Made by a program: the position numbers and the translations under genes
Part shown: positions 51,944-60,140 of the stretch, piece by piece
Numbering within the stretch: position 1 is the stretch's first letter
Layout of the letters: each line of letters begins with the position of its first letter
Notes under the pieces: model-generated
What the model saw: only the letters and a program-made list of their open reading frames with translations
Database searches by the model: none
What the model was told of the DNA's origin: nothing
Assembly (NCBI RefSeq): GCF_035920365.1
Contig: NZ_CP109150.1
Location: forward strand, 744,001 to 808,000
Length of the DNA stretch: 64,000 bases
Direction: 5' to 3'
Origin: Micromonospora sp. NBC_01740
GTDB taxonomy: Bacteria > Actinomycetota > Actinomycetes > Mycobacteriales > Micromonosporaceae

Positions 51944-53524
51944 CTACCGGAACCTCAGGGCGGTCGGCCCCTGCACCTTCGAGCCACGGCGCTGCTTCGC
52001 CGGCATGGCGGCGAGCTTCTCGCGCAGCTCGACGGCGTAGGCGGCGAGCGCCTCCACCAGATCGGGGACCGAGGCGTGCGGCGGCTGGACGTCGACCCGC
52101 AGGCCGAACTCCGTCGCGGTCTCCGCCGTCTTGGGCCCGATCACTGCAACGACGGTACGGGCGTGCGGCTTCCCCGCGATACCCACCAGATTGCGCACCG
52201 TCGAGCTGGACGTGAAGAGCACCGCGTCGAAGCCACCCGACTTGATCGCGTCCCGGATCTCGGCGGGCGGCGGGGCGGCCCGTACCGTCCGGTAGGCGGT
52301 CACGTCGTCGACCTCCCAGCCGCGCTCGGTGAGCCCGGCGGCGAGGGTCTCGGTGGCGATGTCGGCGCGCGGCAGCAGCACCCGACCGACCGGGTCGAGG
52401 ATCTCGTCGTGCGGCGAGAACTCGGCGAGCAGCCCGTCGGAGGACTGCTCCCCCGACGGGATCAGCTCGGGCTGGATGCCGAACGCGCGGACGGCGTCGG
52501 CGGTCGCCTCACCGATACAGGCGATCTTGACGCCGCCGAAGTGCCGGGCGTCGAGACCGTGCTCGGCGAACTTCTCCCAGACCGCGCGGACCGCGTTCAC
52601 CGAGGTGAAGATCACCCAGGCGTACCGGCCGTCGACCAGGCCCTTGACCGCCCGCTCCATCTGGGCCGGGGTACGCGGCGGCTCGACCGCGATCGTCGGC
52701 ACCTCGCAGGGGATGGCCCCGTACGCGCGCAGCCGGGCGCTCATCACGCCGGCCTGCTCCTTGGTGCGGGGCACGAGGACCTTCCAGCCGTACAGCGGCC
52801 GGTTCTCCCACCAGCTCAGCTTGTCCCGCTGGCCCACGCCCTCGCCGACGGTGAGGACCACCCGGCCGGTGAAGCCGAGCGCCGCCGCGACGAACGAGTC
52901 GACGGTCGACGTGGTGGTGTACTGCGTCTCGCCGGTGCCGTCGCCGGTCACCCCGACGCCGGTGGTGCCCTCCACCCCGGCCGCGAGCAGCCCGTCGCGG
53001 ATCGCGGCGAGGTCGCCGGCGTCCACGGCCAGGGCCAGCGAGCCCCGGCCGACGGCGGCGGCCAGCGCGTCGAAGTCCAGCGTGCCGACGTCCTCGACGT
53101 CGGCCGCCGTCCGTACGCCCGGCAGCGGCACGCCCGCGTAGGTCGCCACCCCCTCGGCCTGGCCGACCCCGGGAACCACCTCGAAGTGTGCGGCGGTCCG
53201 CGCGACCGCCTGCACCTCCTTGACGACCGAATCGTGGCCGAACGGGTCGCCGGCGACCAGGTGCACCGCGTTCAGCCCGGAACGGGCCGCCGAGATCAGC
53301 ACCTTCGCCACGTCACCCGGCGCGCCCTCCGCCGGAGTGAACTGGGCGTCTTCCCTGGCCTGGGCGCGGACGGCGTCGAGCAGCGACTCGGGGACTCCCC
53401 GGTCGTACACCACCTGGTCGGCGTCGACCAGAGCGTCGTGCGCCCGGCGGGTCAGCAGGCCCGGGTCGCCGGGACCGGCCCCGACGAAGGCGATGCGGCC
53501 TACGGGCTTACGGGTGCGGGTCAT
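51944..53524 (-). CDS. Bifunctional uroporphyrinogen-III C-methyltransferase / uroporphyrinogen-III synthase
   Basis: The 526-residue protein fuses two activities. The N-terminal half (about 1-245) is SUMT/CobA-like ([33 protein letters not shown]), though several family motifs are weaker than in dedicated CobA. The C-terminal half is HemD ([48 protein letters not shown]), which closes the tetrapyrrole ring. This fusion is standard in actinobacteria. Its start overlaps the hemC stop by four bases. It links haem and sirohaem/cobalamin branches. Confidence 0.93.
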   Translation of the reverse strand: MTRTRKPVGRIAFVGAGPGDPGLLTRRAHDALVDADQVVYDRGVPESLLDAVRAQAREDAQFTPAEGAPGDVAKVLISAARSGLNAVHLVAGDPFGHDSVVKEVQAVARTAAHFEVVPGVGQAEGVATYAGVPLPGVRTAADVEDVGTLDFDALAAAVGRGSLALAVDAGDLAAIRDGLLAAGVEGTTGVGVTGDGTGETQYTTTSTVDSFVAAALGFTGRVVLTVGEGVGQRDKLSWWENRPLYGWKVLVPRTKEQAGVMSARLRAYGAIPCEVPTIAVEPPRTPAQMERAVKGLVDGRYAWVIFTSVNAVRAVWEKFAEHGLDARHFGGVKIACIGEATADAVRAFGIQPELIPSGEQSSDGLLAEFSPHDEILDPVGRVLLPRADIATETLAAGLTERGWEVDDVTAYRTVRAAPPPAEIRDAIKSGGFDAVLFTSSSTVRNLVGIAGKPHARTVVAVIGPKTAETATEFGLRVDVQPPHASVPDLVEALAAYAVELREKLAAMPAKQRRGSKVQGPTALRFR

Positions 53525-54516
53525 TCTGTGCTCCCAAATTGCTGGGTCCCCGGGCCGGCGTGTCCATCGTGGCCGAGGATCGAGTCGGCGCCGAGGTCGA
53601 GGAGTTCGGCGGCGAGTGCCTTGCCGATCTCCGCCGCGTCGGCGAGCGTTCCGGTGCGGGACAGCCGGAGGTCTCTCGTACCGTCCGGACTGATCACCGC
53701 CCCGCGCAGATAGATCTCCTGGACGAAGTCACCCTCGACGCCCGAGCCGGTTGGCTCGCCTTCGGCGACGACGGCGTAGGCGGCGACCGGGGCGGAGCAT
53801 CCGGCCTCCAGGGTGGCCAGCAGCGCCCGTTCCGCGGTGACCGCGGCGTGGGACGGTGCGTGGTCGAGCACGGTGAGCAGCTCGACCAGGTCCGTGTCGT
53901 CGGCCCGGCACTCCACCGCCAGCGCGCCCTGGGCGGGCGCGGGCAGCATCAGCATCGGGTCGAGCGTCTCGGTGATCACGTCGGTACGCCCGAGCCGGGC
54001 CAGCCCGGCCCGGGCCAGGACGACCGCGTCGAGGTCGGCCTCCGGGCCGAGCACCCGCGCGAGGCGGCTGTCGACGTTGCCGCGGATCGGGGTGACCTCC
54101 AGCGGCATCCCGAGGGCGTGCAGCTGGGCGATGCGGCGCAGCGCTCCGGTGCCCACGGTCGCGCCGGAGGGCAGCTCGGCGAGCGTCCGGCCGTCCCGGG
54201 CGACAAGCGCGTCCCGCGGGTCCTGCCGCATCGGCACCGCCGCGATGTGCAGCCCGGCCGCCGCCGCGGTGGGCAGGTCCTTGTAGGAGTGCACCGCGAA
54301 GTCGATGGTGCCGGCGGTCAGGGCGTCCCGCAGGGCGGAGACGAAGACGCCGACGCCGAGCCGGTGCACCGGCGCGGACGAGCGGTCGCCGGCGGTGACC
54401 ACCTCGACCAGCTCGACGGGCCGGCCGGTGGCGGCGGTCAGGGCCTCCGCGACGTGGCCGGACTGGGCCATCGCCAGTTTGCTGCCCCGGGTACCGAGGC
54501 GCAGGGGCGTGCTCAT
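53521..54516 (-). CDS. hemC: Porphobilinogen deaminase (hydroxymethylbilane synthase)
   Basis: This 331-residue HemC starts LRLGTRGSKLAMAQSGHVAEAL. It shows the catalytic Asp/Arg segments FAVHSYKDLP and GTGALRRIAQL, GNVDSRL, and the dipyrromethane-cofactor Cys in LEAGCSAPVAAYAV. It polymerises four porphobilinogens to hydroxymethylbilane. It overlaps hemA upstream and cobA/hemD downstream by four bases each, so the four biosynthetic genes should be made in fixed ratio. Confidence 0.96.
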   Translation of the reverse strand: MSTPLRLGTRGSKLAMAQSGHVAEALTAATGRPVELVEVVTAGDRSSAPVHRLGVGVFVSALRDALTAGTIDFAVHSYKDLPTAAAAGLHIAAVPMRQDPRDALVARDGRTLAELPSGATVGTGALRRIAQLHALGMPLEVTPIRGNVDSRLARVLGPEADLDAVVLARAGLARLGRTDVITETLDPMLMLPAPAQGALAVECRADDTDLVELLTVLDHAPSHAAVTAERALLATLEAGCSAPVAAYAVVAEGEPTGSGVEGDFVQEIYLRGAVISPDGTRDLRLSRTGTLADAAEIGKALAAELLDLGADSILGHDGHAGPGTQQFGSTE

Positions 54517-55961
54517 CGCTCACCTCCGAGGGGCGGGACGTCGGCGGAACCCGTCGACGGCAGATTGTCGGCGTGACCGACGGGCGGCGGGACGTCGGCG
54601 AGGCCGAACGGCGGCGGAAGGTCGGCGAGGCCGAACGGCGGCGCGGCGTCGCCGGCCACGATGTCGGGGACGCTGTCGACCGGGGACGTCTGCGGCACCT
54701 TGAGGTCGAACAGCTCGCGCAGCAGGGCCGCGTACTGGTCGCCGCCGGGTTCGGCCGCCAACTGGCGCACCCGCACGGTCGGCTGGTGCAGCAGCCGCTG
54801 CACCACCCGGTGCACCGTCCGGGCCACCTCGGCGCGCTGGTCGTCGGTGAGGTCCGGGCGGCGCTGGGCGAGCCGGCGCAGCTCGGCGCCGACCACGTCG
54901 TCGGCGCGGCCACGCAGGGCGGCCACCGTGGGCGCCACGTCGGCGCCGCGCAGCCAGGTGAGGAAGGCGTCGACCTCGCCGGCCACGATCCGCTCGACGG
55001 CGGCGGCGTCGGCGGCGGCGGGCCCGTCGGCGAGCAGCGTCGCCATCCGGTCGATGTCGATGACCTCGACGCCGGGCAGCTCGGCGACGCCGGCCTCCAC
55101 GTCGCGCGGCACGGCCAGGTCGAGCAGGACCAGCGGCCCCCGGCCGGGGTCGCGCCCGGCGAGCGCCCGGGTCACCACGTCACGGGTGAGGACCGCTTCG
55201 GTGGCCGCGGTGGCGGCCACTACGATGTCCACTGTGGAGAGCACGGTGGTCAGCTCCGCCATCGGCGTCGCGCTGGCCCCGTACGCCTCGGCCAGCCGGA
55301 CGGCCCGGTCGGCGCCCCGGTTGGTGACCGTGAGCGGCCCCGCGCCCAGCCGGGACAGCGTGGCGACGCTCAGCGACCCCATCGCGCCCGCGCCGACCAC
55401 CAGCGCGGGACGGCCGGCGAGGTCGCCGTCGAGGTGCCCGGCGGCCAGCTCCAGCGCGGCGGTCACCACGCTCTGGCCGGCCCGGTCGATCCCGGTCTCC
55501 GCGTGCGCCCGCTTGCCGACCCGCAGCGCCTGCTGCATCAGCTCGTGCAGCAGCCGCCCGGCGGTGTCGGCCCCGGTCGCGGAATGGTAGGCGTCCCGGA
55601 GCTGGCCGAGGATCTGCGCCTCGCCGACCACCATCGAGTCGAGCCCGGCGGCGACCCGGAAGACGTGGTCCACGGCGGCGGCGTCGAAGTGCACGTAGAG
55701 GTGGTTGGCGAGCGCGGCGGGCTGGCAGCCGGCCTGGTCGGCCAGCACCGCGCAGATGTCGCCGAGGCCGCCGTGGAAGCCGGACACGGCGGCGTAGACC
55801 TCCACCCGGTTGCAGGTGGAGACGATCACGGCCTCGGTCACGTACGGCTGGGCGACCAGGCGGTCCAGGGTGCGGGTGAGGTCCGCGGGGCCGACCGCGA
55901 GCTGCTCCAGCGTGGCGACGGGAGCGGTGCGGTAGGACGCGCCGACGACGAGCAGTTTCAC
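54513..55961 (-). CDS. hemA: Glutamyl-tRNA reductase with repeat-containing C-terminal extension
   Basis: The protein has 482 residues from GTG 55961 (aggagg ten bases upstream). It catalyses the first committed step of tetrapyrrole synthesis by the C5 route. Active-site Cys is in IVSTCNRVEVYA; GEAQILGQLRDAY and a NADPH Rossmann motif GAGAMGSLSVATL follow, then the dimerisation helix domain. After the normal end (LLRELFDLKVP) there is an extra tail of about 60 residues. It includes four nine-residue units of the form PPPFGLADL encoded by a 27-bp repeat (54594-54616 and 54621-54643 are identical). It overlaps rex by four bases. Confidence 0.95.
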   Translation of the reverse strand: MKLLVVGASYRTAPVATLEQLAVGPADLTRTLDRLVAQPYVTEAVIVSTCNRVEVYAAVSGFHGGLGDICAVLADQAGCQPAALANHLYVHFDAAAVDHVFRVAAGLDSMVVGEAQILGQLRDAYHSATGADTAGRLLHELMQQALRVGKRAHAETGIDRAGQSVVTAALELAAGHLDGDLAGRPALVVGAGAMGSLSVATLSRLGAGPLTVTNRGADRAVRLAEAYGASATPMAELTTVLSTVDIVVAATAATEAVLTRDVVTRALAGRDPGRGPLVLLDLAVPRDVEAGVAELPGVEVIDIDRMATLLADGPAAADAAAVERIVAGEVDAFLTWLRGADVAPTVAALRGRADDVVGAELRRLAQRRPDLTDDQRAEVARTVHRVVQRLLHQPTVRVRQLAAEPGGDQYAALLRELFDLKVPQTSPVDSVPDIVAGDAAPPFGLADLPPPFGLADVPPPVGHADNLPSTGSADVPPLGGER

Positions 55962-56728
55962 GTGCCGATCGCCTCCTGCGGGTCGGTGACGGCGAGCCCC
56001 CCGGGCAGGGCGGTCAGGGCGGACCCACCGGTGGCGGGCAGCGCGGTCAGCGATGCCTTGCGGTGCTCGTGGAAGGACAGGATCTGCAGCTCGATCGCGA
56101 GGTCGACCTTGCGCACGTCGACCCCCTCCGGAACCGAGAGTACGCACGGGGCGAAGTTCAGGATGCTCGTCACACCGACGGCCACGAGCTGGTCCGCCAC
56201 CGCCTGGGCGGCCGGGGCCGGGGTGGCGATCACGCCGATGGCGATGGCTTCCTCGACGGCGACCCGGGGCAGCTCGTCGATGTGCCGGACGACCAGCCCG
56301 CTGATCTCCTCGCCGACCCGGGCGGGGTCGGCGTCGAAGAGGGCGGCGATCCGGAAGCCGCGGCTGGCGAAGCCGTCGTAGCCGGCGAGGGCGTGACCGA
56401 GATTACCCACGCCGACCAGGGCGACGGCCCGCCGCTGGGTGAGCCCGAGCACGTACTCGATCTGGTCGACCAGCAGCGCCACGTCGTAGCCGACGCCACG
56501 GGTCCCGTACGAGCCGAGGTGCGAGAGGTCCTTGCGGAGCTTCGCGGAGTTCACGCCGGCGGCGCTGGCCAGCCCCTCGCTGGACACGGTCTCGTGGCCG
56601 GTTTCGGCGAGGTTGTGCAGGGCACGGAGGTATTCCGGGAGCCGCGCGACGGTCGCCTCCGGCAGATCCGGGAGCGCCGGTACGGCACCGGCTCGGCCGG
56701 GCGCGCCAGGGTGACGGTGCTGACTCAT
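55958..56728 (-). CDS. rex: Redox-sensing transcriptional repressor Rex
   Basis: This 256-residue Rex has a winged helix at the N-terminus (LPEYLRALHNLAETGHETVSSEGLASAAGVNSAKLRKDLSHLGSYGTRGVGY) and a Rossmann NAD(H) domain with VALVGVGNLGHALAGY. A C-terminal swap helix is followed by a short Ala/Leu/Pro tail. Rex binds DNA when NADH/NAD+ is low and releases it when NADH rises. ATG 56728 has ggag five to six bases upstream. It heads the rex-hemA-hemC-cobA/hemD-hemB operon, with its own operator 120 bp upstream, so it should autoregulate and tie haem synthesis to respiration. Confidence 0.96.
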   Translation of the reverse strand: MSQHRHPGAPGRAGAVPALPDLPEATVARLPEYLRALHNLAETGHETVSSEGLASAAGVNSAKLRKDLSHLGSYGTRGVGYDVALLVDQIEYVLGLTQRRAVALVGVGNLGHALAGYDGFASRGFRIAALFDADPARVGEEISGLVVRHIDELPRVAVEEAIAIGVIATPAPAAQAVADQLVAVGVTSILNFAPCVLSVPEGVDVRKVDLAIELQILSFHEHRKASLTALPATGGSALTALPGGLAVTDPQEAIGT

Positions 56729-56847
56729 GAGACTCCGTGCGGTGCGATCCTCGGCCAACTCGGGCGGCCGGCCGTTTCGGGATCCCCGCTGGCGACCGAG
56801 ATTGCCGGCTGTGCTAGCAGGGCGCGTCGGAACTACAGAGTAGGCGC

Positions 56848-56865
56848 TTGTGAACGCGTGCACAA
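56848..56865 (-). promoter_or_regulatory. Rex operator (ROP) upstream of rex-hem
   Basis: ttgtgaacgcgtgcacaa matches the Rex consensus TTGTGAA-N4-TTCACAA at 17 of the 18 positions counted with the spacer (one substitution in the right arm). It lies 120 bp upstream of the rex start. Confidence 0.88.
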
Positions 56866-56869
56866 ATCG

Positions 56870-56923
56870 CGATCTTGATAGCTCGCGACGCGGCTTCACC
56901 AGCCCCTCCATTCCGCAAGATCG
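56870..56923. repeat. gatcttg inverted repeat
   Basis: 8-bp arms cgatcttg (56870-56877) and caagatcg (56916-56923) flank 38 bases. It lies next to the Rex operator. The core is related to the gatcttgg arms of the element at 7630-7683. Confidence 0.4.
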
Positions 56924-57055
56924 ATCCAGTGGCCGCCGCCGGCCACCGCCCCGACCTCCGGGCGGTGGCGATGGTGCCGGTAGCGCCGATTATTGCTCAA
57001 TTACGACTTCTCTGACCAATCGCGCGGCCCACGGCTCGCCCACGATCCGGTCACG

Positions 57056-57071
57056 GTAGGGCCAGCCCTAC
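57056..57071 (+). promoter_or_regulatory. Candidate operator gtagggc-ca-gccctac
   Basis: A palindrome with 7-bp arms and a 2-bp centre lies 58 bp upstream of the kinase gene at 57130, in the position for autoregulation of the NarL-type two-component pair. The tagcct just before the ATG could be a -10 of a leaderless transcript. Confidence 0.5.
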
Positions 57072-57129
57072 GCCGCAGAGGCGGGCCGACGGGATGGGTC
57101 GGCGGCCCCGCGCTGCCTAGCCTCTTGAC

Positions 57130-58431
57130 ATGACCGCCGTACCCGTCGCCGCCGATCAGCCCGTGCCGGCGCCGACCATCTCCCGACAGCTCCTGCTGGA
57201 CTCCGGCTACGTGCTGCTGGGCCTCCCGCTGGCCCTGGCCAGCTTCGTCGTCCTGCTGGTCGGCCTGGCCGCCGGGCTGGGGCTGGTCGTGACGGTGATC
57301 GGCCTGCCGATCCTCAGCGGCACCCTCTACGCCGCCCGGGGCCTCGCCGACATCGAGCGCCTCCGCCTGCCCACCGTGCTCCACCAGGCCCGGATCCGCC
57401 CCCAGTACCGGCTCCCGGAGCCCGGCGCGAGCGCCTGGCGGCGGATCTTCGTGCCGATGGGGGACGCGCAGTCCTGGCTCGACCTGGCGCACGGCATCCT
57501 CAAGCTGATCGTGGCCATCGTCACCTTCGTGGTCACGCTGGTCTGGTGGGCCGGCGCCGTCGCCGGCACCCTCTACTGGGCGTACGACTGGACGCTGCCG
57601 CACGGCGACCCGGAGGACGTCGGCCTCCCCCAGCTCCTCGGCCTCGGCGACTCGACCGTCGTCCGGATCGGGCTGCACACCGCGATCGGGCTGTTCTTCC
57701 TGATCACCCTGCCGATCGTGGCCCGGGGCTGCGCGCTGCTGCAGGCCGGCTTCGGTCGGGCCCTGCTCACCGGCGTGGCCGAGATGCGCAACCGGATCAC
57801 CGTGCTGGAAGAGCAGAAGCGGGCCGCCGTCTCCGCCGAGGCGAGCGCGCTGCGCCGACTGGAGCGGGACATCCACGACGGCCCGCAGCAGCGCCTCGTC
57901 CGGCTCGCGATGGACCTCAGCCGGGCCCGCCAGCAACTCGCCACCGACCCGGGGGCCGCCGGGCGCACCCTGGACGAGGCGGTCACCCAGACCCGGGAGA
58001 CGCTCGCCGAGCTGCGCGCCCTGTCCCGGGGCATCGCGCCGCCGATCCTGGTCGACCGGGGACTGCCCAGCGCCCTGGCGGCACTGGCCGGGCGCGGCCT
58101 GATCCCGATCGAGCTGCGGGTGGACCCGGAACTGGCCAACCCGGCCGGCCGGCTCGACCCGGCGGTCGAGAGCACCGCCTACTTCGTGGTGTCCGAGGCG
58201 CTGACCAACGTCGCCAAGCACAGCCGGGCGACCGAGTGCCAGGTCACCGTGGCCCGGCACGACGGGCGGCTGGAGGTCGACGTCGACGACGACGGGCAGG
58301 GCGGCGCCCACCTGGCCAAGGGGCACGGGCTGGTCGGCATCGCCGACCGGATCCGCTCCGCCGGGGGCCGGCTCTCCGTGGTCAGTCCGGCCGGCGGGCC
58401 CACCAAGATCCGCGCGGAACTCCCGCTGTGA
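57130..58431 (+). CDS. Sensor histidine kinase with membrane sensor domain (HisKA_3)
   Basis: The protein has 433 residues. The N-terminal half is the actinobacterial membrane sensor domain (about 20-215) with two pairs of hydrophobic segments. A phospho-acceptor region (ALRRLERDIHDGPQQRLVRLAMDLSRA, His near 249) and a HATPase domain follow (SEALTNVAKHS, DDDGQGG, KGHGLVGIADRIRSAGG). The ATG has no clear ribosome site and a possible -10 (tagcct) about seven bases upstream, so the mRNA may be leaderless. It works with the response regulator 24 bp downstream. Confidence 0.92.
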   Translation: MTAVPVAADQPVPAPTISRQLLLDSGYVLLGLPLALASFVVLLVGLAAGLGLVVTVIGLPILSGTLYAARGLADIERLRLPTVLHQARIRPQYRLPEPGASAWRRIFVPMGDAQSWLDLAHGILKLIVAIVTFVVTLVWWAGAVAGTLYWAYDWTLPHGDPEDVGLPQLLGLGDSTVVRIGLHTAIGLFFLITLPIVARGCALLQAGFGRALLTGVAEMRNRITVLEEQKRAAVSAEASALRRLERDIHDGPQQRLVRLAMDLSRARQQLATDPGAAGRTLDEAVTQTRETLAELRALSRGIAPPILVDRGLPSALAALAGRGLIPIELRVDPELANPAGRLDPAVESTAYFVVSEALTNVAKHSRATECQVTVARHDGRLEVDVDDDGQGGAHLAKGHGLVGIADRIRSAGGRLSVVSPAGGPTKIRAELPL

Positions 58432-58455
58432 GCCGTACGTGGTAGACAACAGGAC

Positions 58456-59109
58456 ATGCGGATCGTGATCGCGGACGACGCGGTGCTGCTCCGGGAGGGG
58501 CTGGTACGGCTGCTCACCGAGCGCGGGCACGAGGTGGTGGCCGCCGTGGCCGACGGCGACGCGCTGGTGGTGGCGGTGGTGGCGCACCGGCCGGACGTGT
58601 CGATCGTCGACGTCCGGATGCCGCCGTCGCACACCGACGAGGGGCTGCGCGCGGCGGTGGAGGCCCGCCGCCTGGTGCCCCGCACCCCGATCCTGGTCCT
58701 CTCCCAGTACGTCGAGGTGTCGTACGCCGACGACCTGCTCGCCACCACCGGCGGCGGCGGAGGCGGGATTGGCTACCTGCTCAAGGACCGGGTGGCCGCG
58801 ATCGACGAGTTCCTCGACGCGCTGGACCGGGTGGCCGCCGGCGGGACGGTGCTCGACCCCGAGGTGGTCGGCCAGCTCTTCGCCCGGCGTCGGCGCGACG
58901 ACCCGCTGCGCGAGCTCACCCCGCGCGAACGTGAGGTGCTCGCGCTGATGGCCGAGGGCCGCTCCAACACGGCGATCGCGAAGACCCTGGTGGTCACCGA
59001 CGGCGCCGTCGAGAAGCACGTCCGGAACATCTTCACCAAGCTCCAGCTCCCGCCCGACACGGAGCAGCACCGCCGGGTCCTGGCCGTGCTGGCCTACCTG
59101 CGCAACTGA
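58456..59109 (+). CDS. NarL/LuxR-type response regulator
   Basis: The protein has 217 residues. The receiver (VIADDAVLLREGL, phospho-Asp in VSIVDVRMPP, Lys in YLLKDRV) is followed by a LuxR helix-turn-helix (LTPREREVLALMAEGRSNTAIAKTLVVTDGAVEKHVRNIFTKL). It is closely similar in layout to the regulator at 22288, including the Gly-rich insert before YLLKDR, so the two pairs probably arose by an old duplication. Candidate target: the palindrome at 57056. Confidence 0.94.
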   Translation: MRIVIADDAVLLREGLVRLLTERGHEVVAAVADGDALVVAVVAHRPDVSIVDVRMPPSHTDEGLRAAVEARRLVPRTPILVLSQYVEVSYADDLLATTGGGGGGIGYLLKDRVAAIDEFLDALDRVAAGGTVLDPEVVGQLFARRRRDDPLRELTPREREVLALMAEGRSNTAIAKTLVVTDGAVEKHVRNIFTKLQLPPDTEQHRRVLAVLAYLRN

Positions 59110-59215
59110 CCCGCCGCCCGGCCCTGCCACCAGCGCACGGACCGGCCGCCGGCCTGCCGTCCGGGCGCGGACGGAGGCCGGTCTGCCGCGAGCGCGCGGA
59201 CGGCCGCCGGCCCGG

Positions 59216-59866
59216 TCAGGGCAGCGTGGCCGCCAGGCTGACCGCCTCGCTGAGGGTGTCGGCGACCGGGTGGCCGGAGGCGCGCAGCCGTGCCGCGTCG
59301 GTGAACCCGCCGGTGTAGAGGACGGCGCGGCCCCCCACCGACACGGCGGCGTCGGCGTCGTCGACGGAGTCCCCGATCAGCACCGCGTCCCGGCCGTCCA
59401 CGCCCAGCTCGGTCAGGTGCCGCCGGAGCGACTCGGCCTTGCGGTCGCCGCCGACGCTCGCCCGCAACCCGTCCACCCGGACGAAGTGCCCGGTGAGCCC
59501 GTACGTGTGCACGGTCGGCACCAGCTCCTCGTGGAACCACATCGACAGCAGGGACTGGCTGCCCGGCCAGGCGGCCATCGCGACCGTGGCGTCGTGCGCC
59601 AGCTCGCAGGTCGTCAGCCCGGTGCGGTACGCGTCGTGGAAGATCCGGTCCAGCCGGCCGAACGCGTCGTCGTCGACCGCCCGGCCGAGCACCTCGGCGT
59701 AGTAGTCGGCGATCGGCCGGCGGAACCGTACCCGGTGCTCGTCGGCGGTCACGGCGGGCCCGCCGACGCTGGCGAAGGCGGCGTTGGTGCAGGCGACCAC
59801 CAGGCTCAGGTCATTGAGCAGGGTGCCGTTCCAGTCCCACACCAGGTGGTTGCGCGCCGGGGTCAT
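59216..59866 (-). CDS. HAD-superfamily hydrolase (phosphoglycolate phosphatase-like)
   Basis: This 216-residue HAD subfamily I phosphatase has motif 1 VWDWNGTLLNDL near residue 9 (DxN instead of DxD, a WNGT variant seen in some actinobacterial members), motif 2 in the LLSMW region, and motif 4 VLIGDSVDDADAAV with a Lys upstream (GGDRKAESLRRHL). The cap is alpha-helical. Substrate unknown: a small phosphorylated metabolite. It is followed downstream by the convergent response regulator gene. Confidence 0.87.
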   Translation of the reverse strand: MTPARNHLVWDWNGTLLNDLSLVVACTNAAFASVGGPAVTADEHRVRFRRPIADYYAEVLGRAVDDDAFGRLDRIFHDAYRTGLTTCELAHDATVAMAAWPGSQSLLSMWFHEELVPTVHTYGLTGHFVRVDGLRASVGGDRKAESLRRHLTELGVDGRDAVLIGDSVDDADAAVSVGGRAVLYTGGFTDAARLRASGHPVADTLSEAVSLAATLP

Positions 59867-59888
59867 CGGAGCACCCTAACGCCTGGCG

Positions 59889-60140
59889 TCACAGCTGCGG
59901 CGTGGTCAGGTCCCGCAGCAGCCGCTCCTCCTCCACCCGCCAGTAGCCGTGCTCCTTGCCGTCTAGCAGCACCACGGGCAGCCTGTCGCCGTACTCGCGT
60001 TCCAGCTCGATGTCGTCGGTGACGTCCTTCTCGGTCCACCGGTCCCCGGTGACCGCCACCACCCGGTCCAGCGCCAGTTTCGCCTCGTCGCAGAGGTGGC
60101 AGCCGGGGCGGGTGATCAGGGTGAGTCGGGGCTCACGCAT
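59889..60140 (-). CDS. Glutaredoxin-like thioredoxin-fold protein
   Basis: This 83-residue DUF836/glutaredoxin-like protein has a CxxC redox motif in LITRPGCHLCDEAKLAL, a cis-Pro segment in RLPVVLLDGKEHGYWRVEEERL and a short helical end. It probably acts as a small dithiol oxidoreductase in the cytoplasm. Its start overlaps the 3' end of the acyl-CoA synthetase gene by eight bases, so the two are co-translated. Confidence 0.88.
   Translation of the reverse strand: MREPRLTLITRPGCHLCDEAKLALDRVVAVTGDRWTEKDVTDDIELEREYGDRLPVVLLDGKEHGYWRVEEERLLRDLTTPQL

Noticed and set aside
59110..59215. Repeats between the response regulator and HAD gene
   Set aside because: The ggccgccggcc-like segments are imperfect and consistent with high GC; no clear terminator or element structure.
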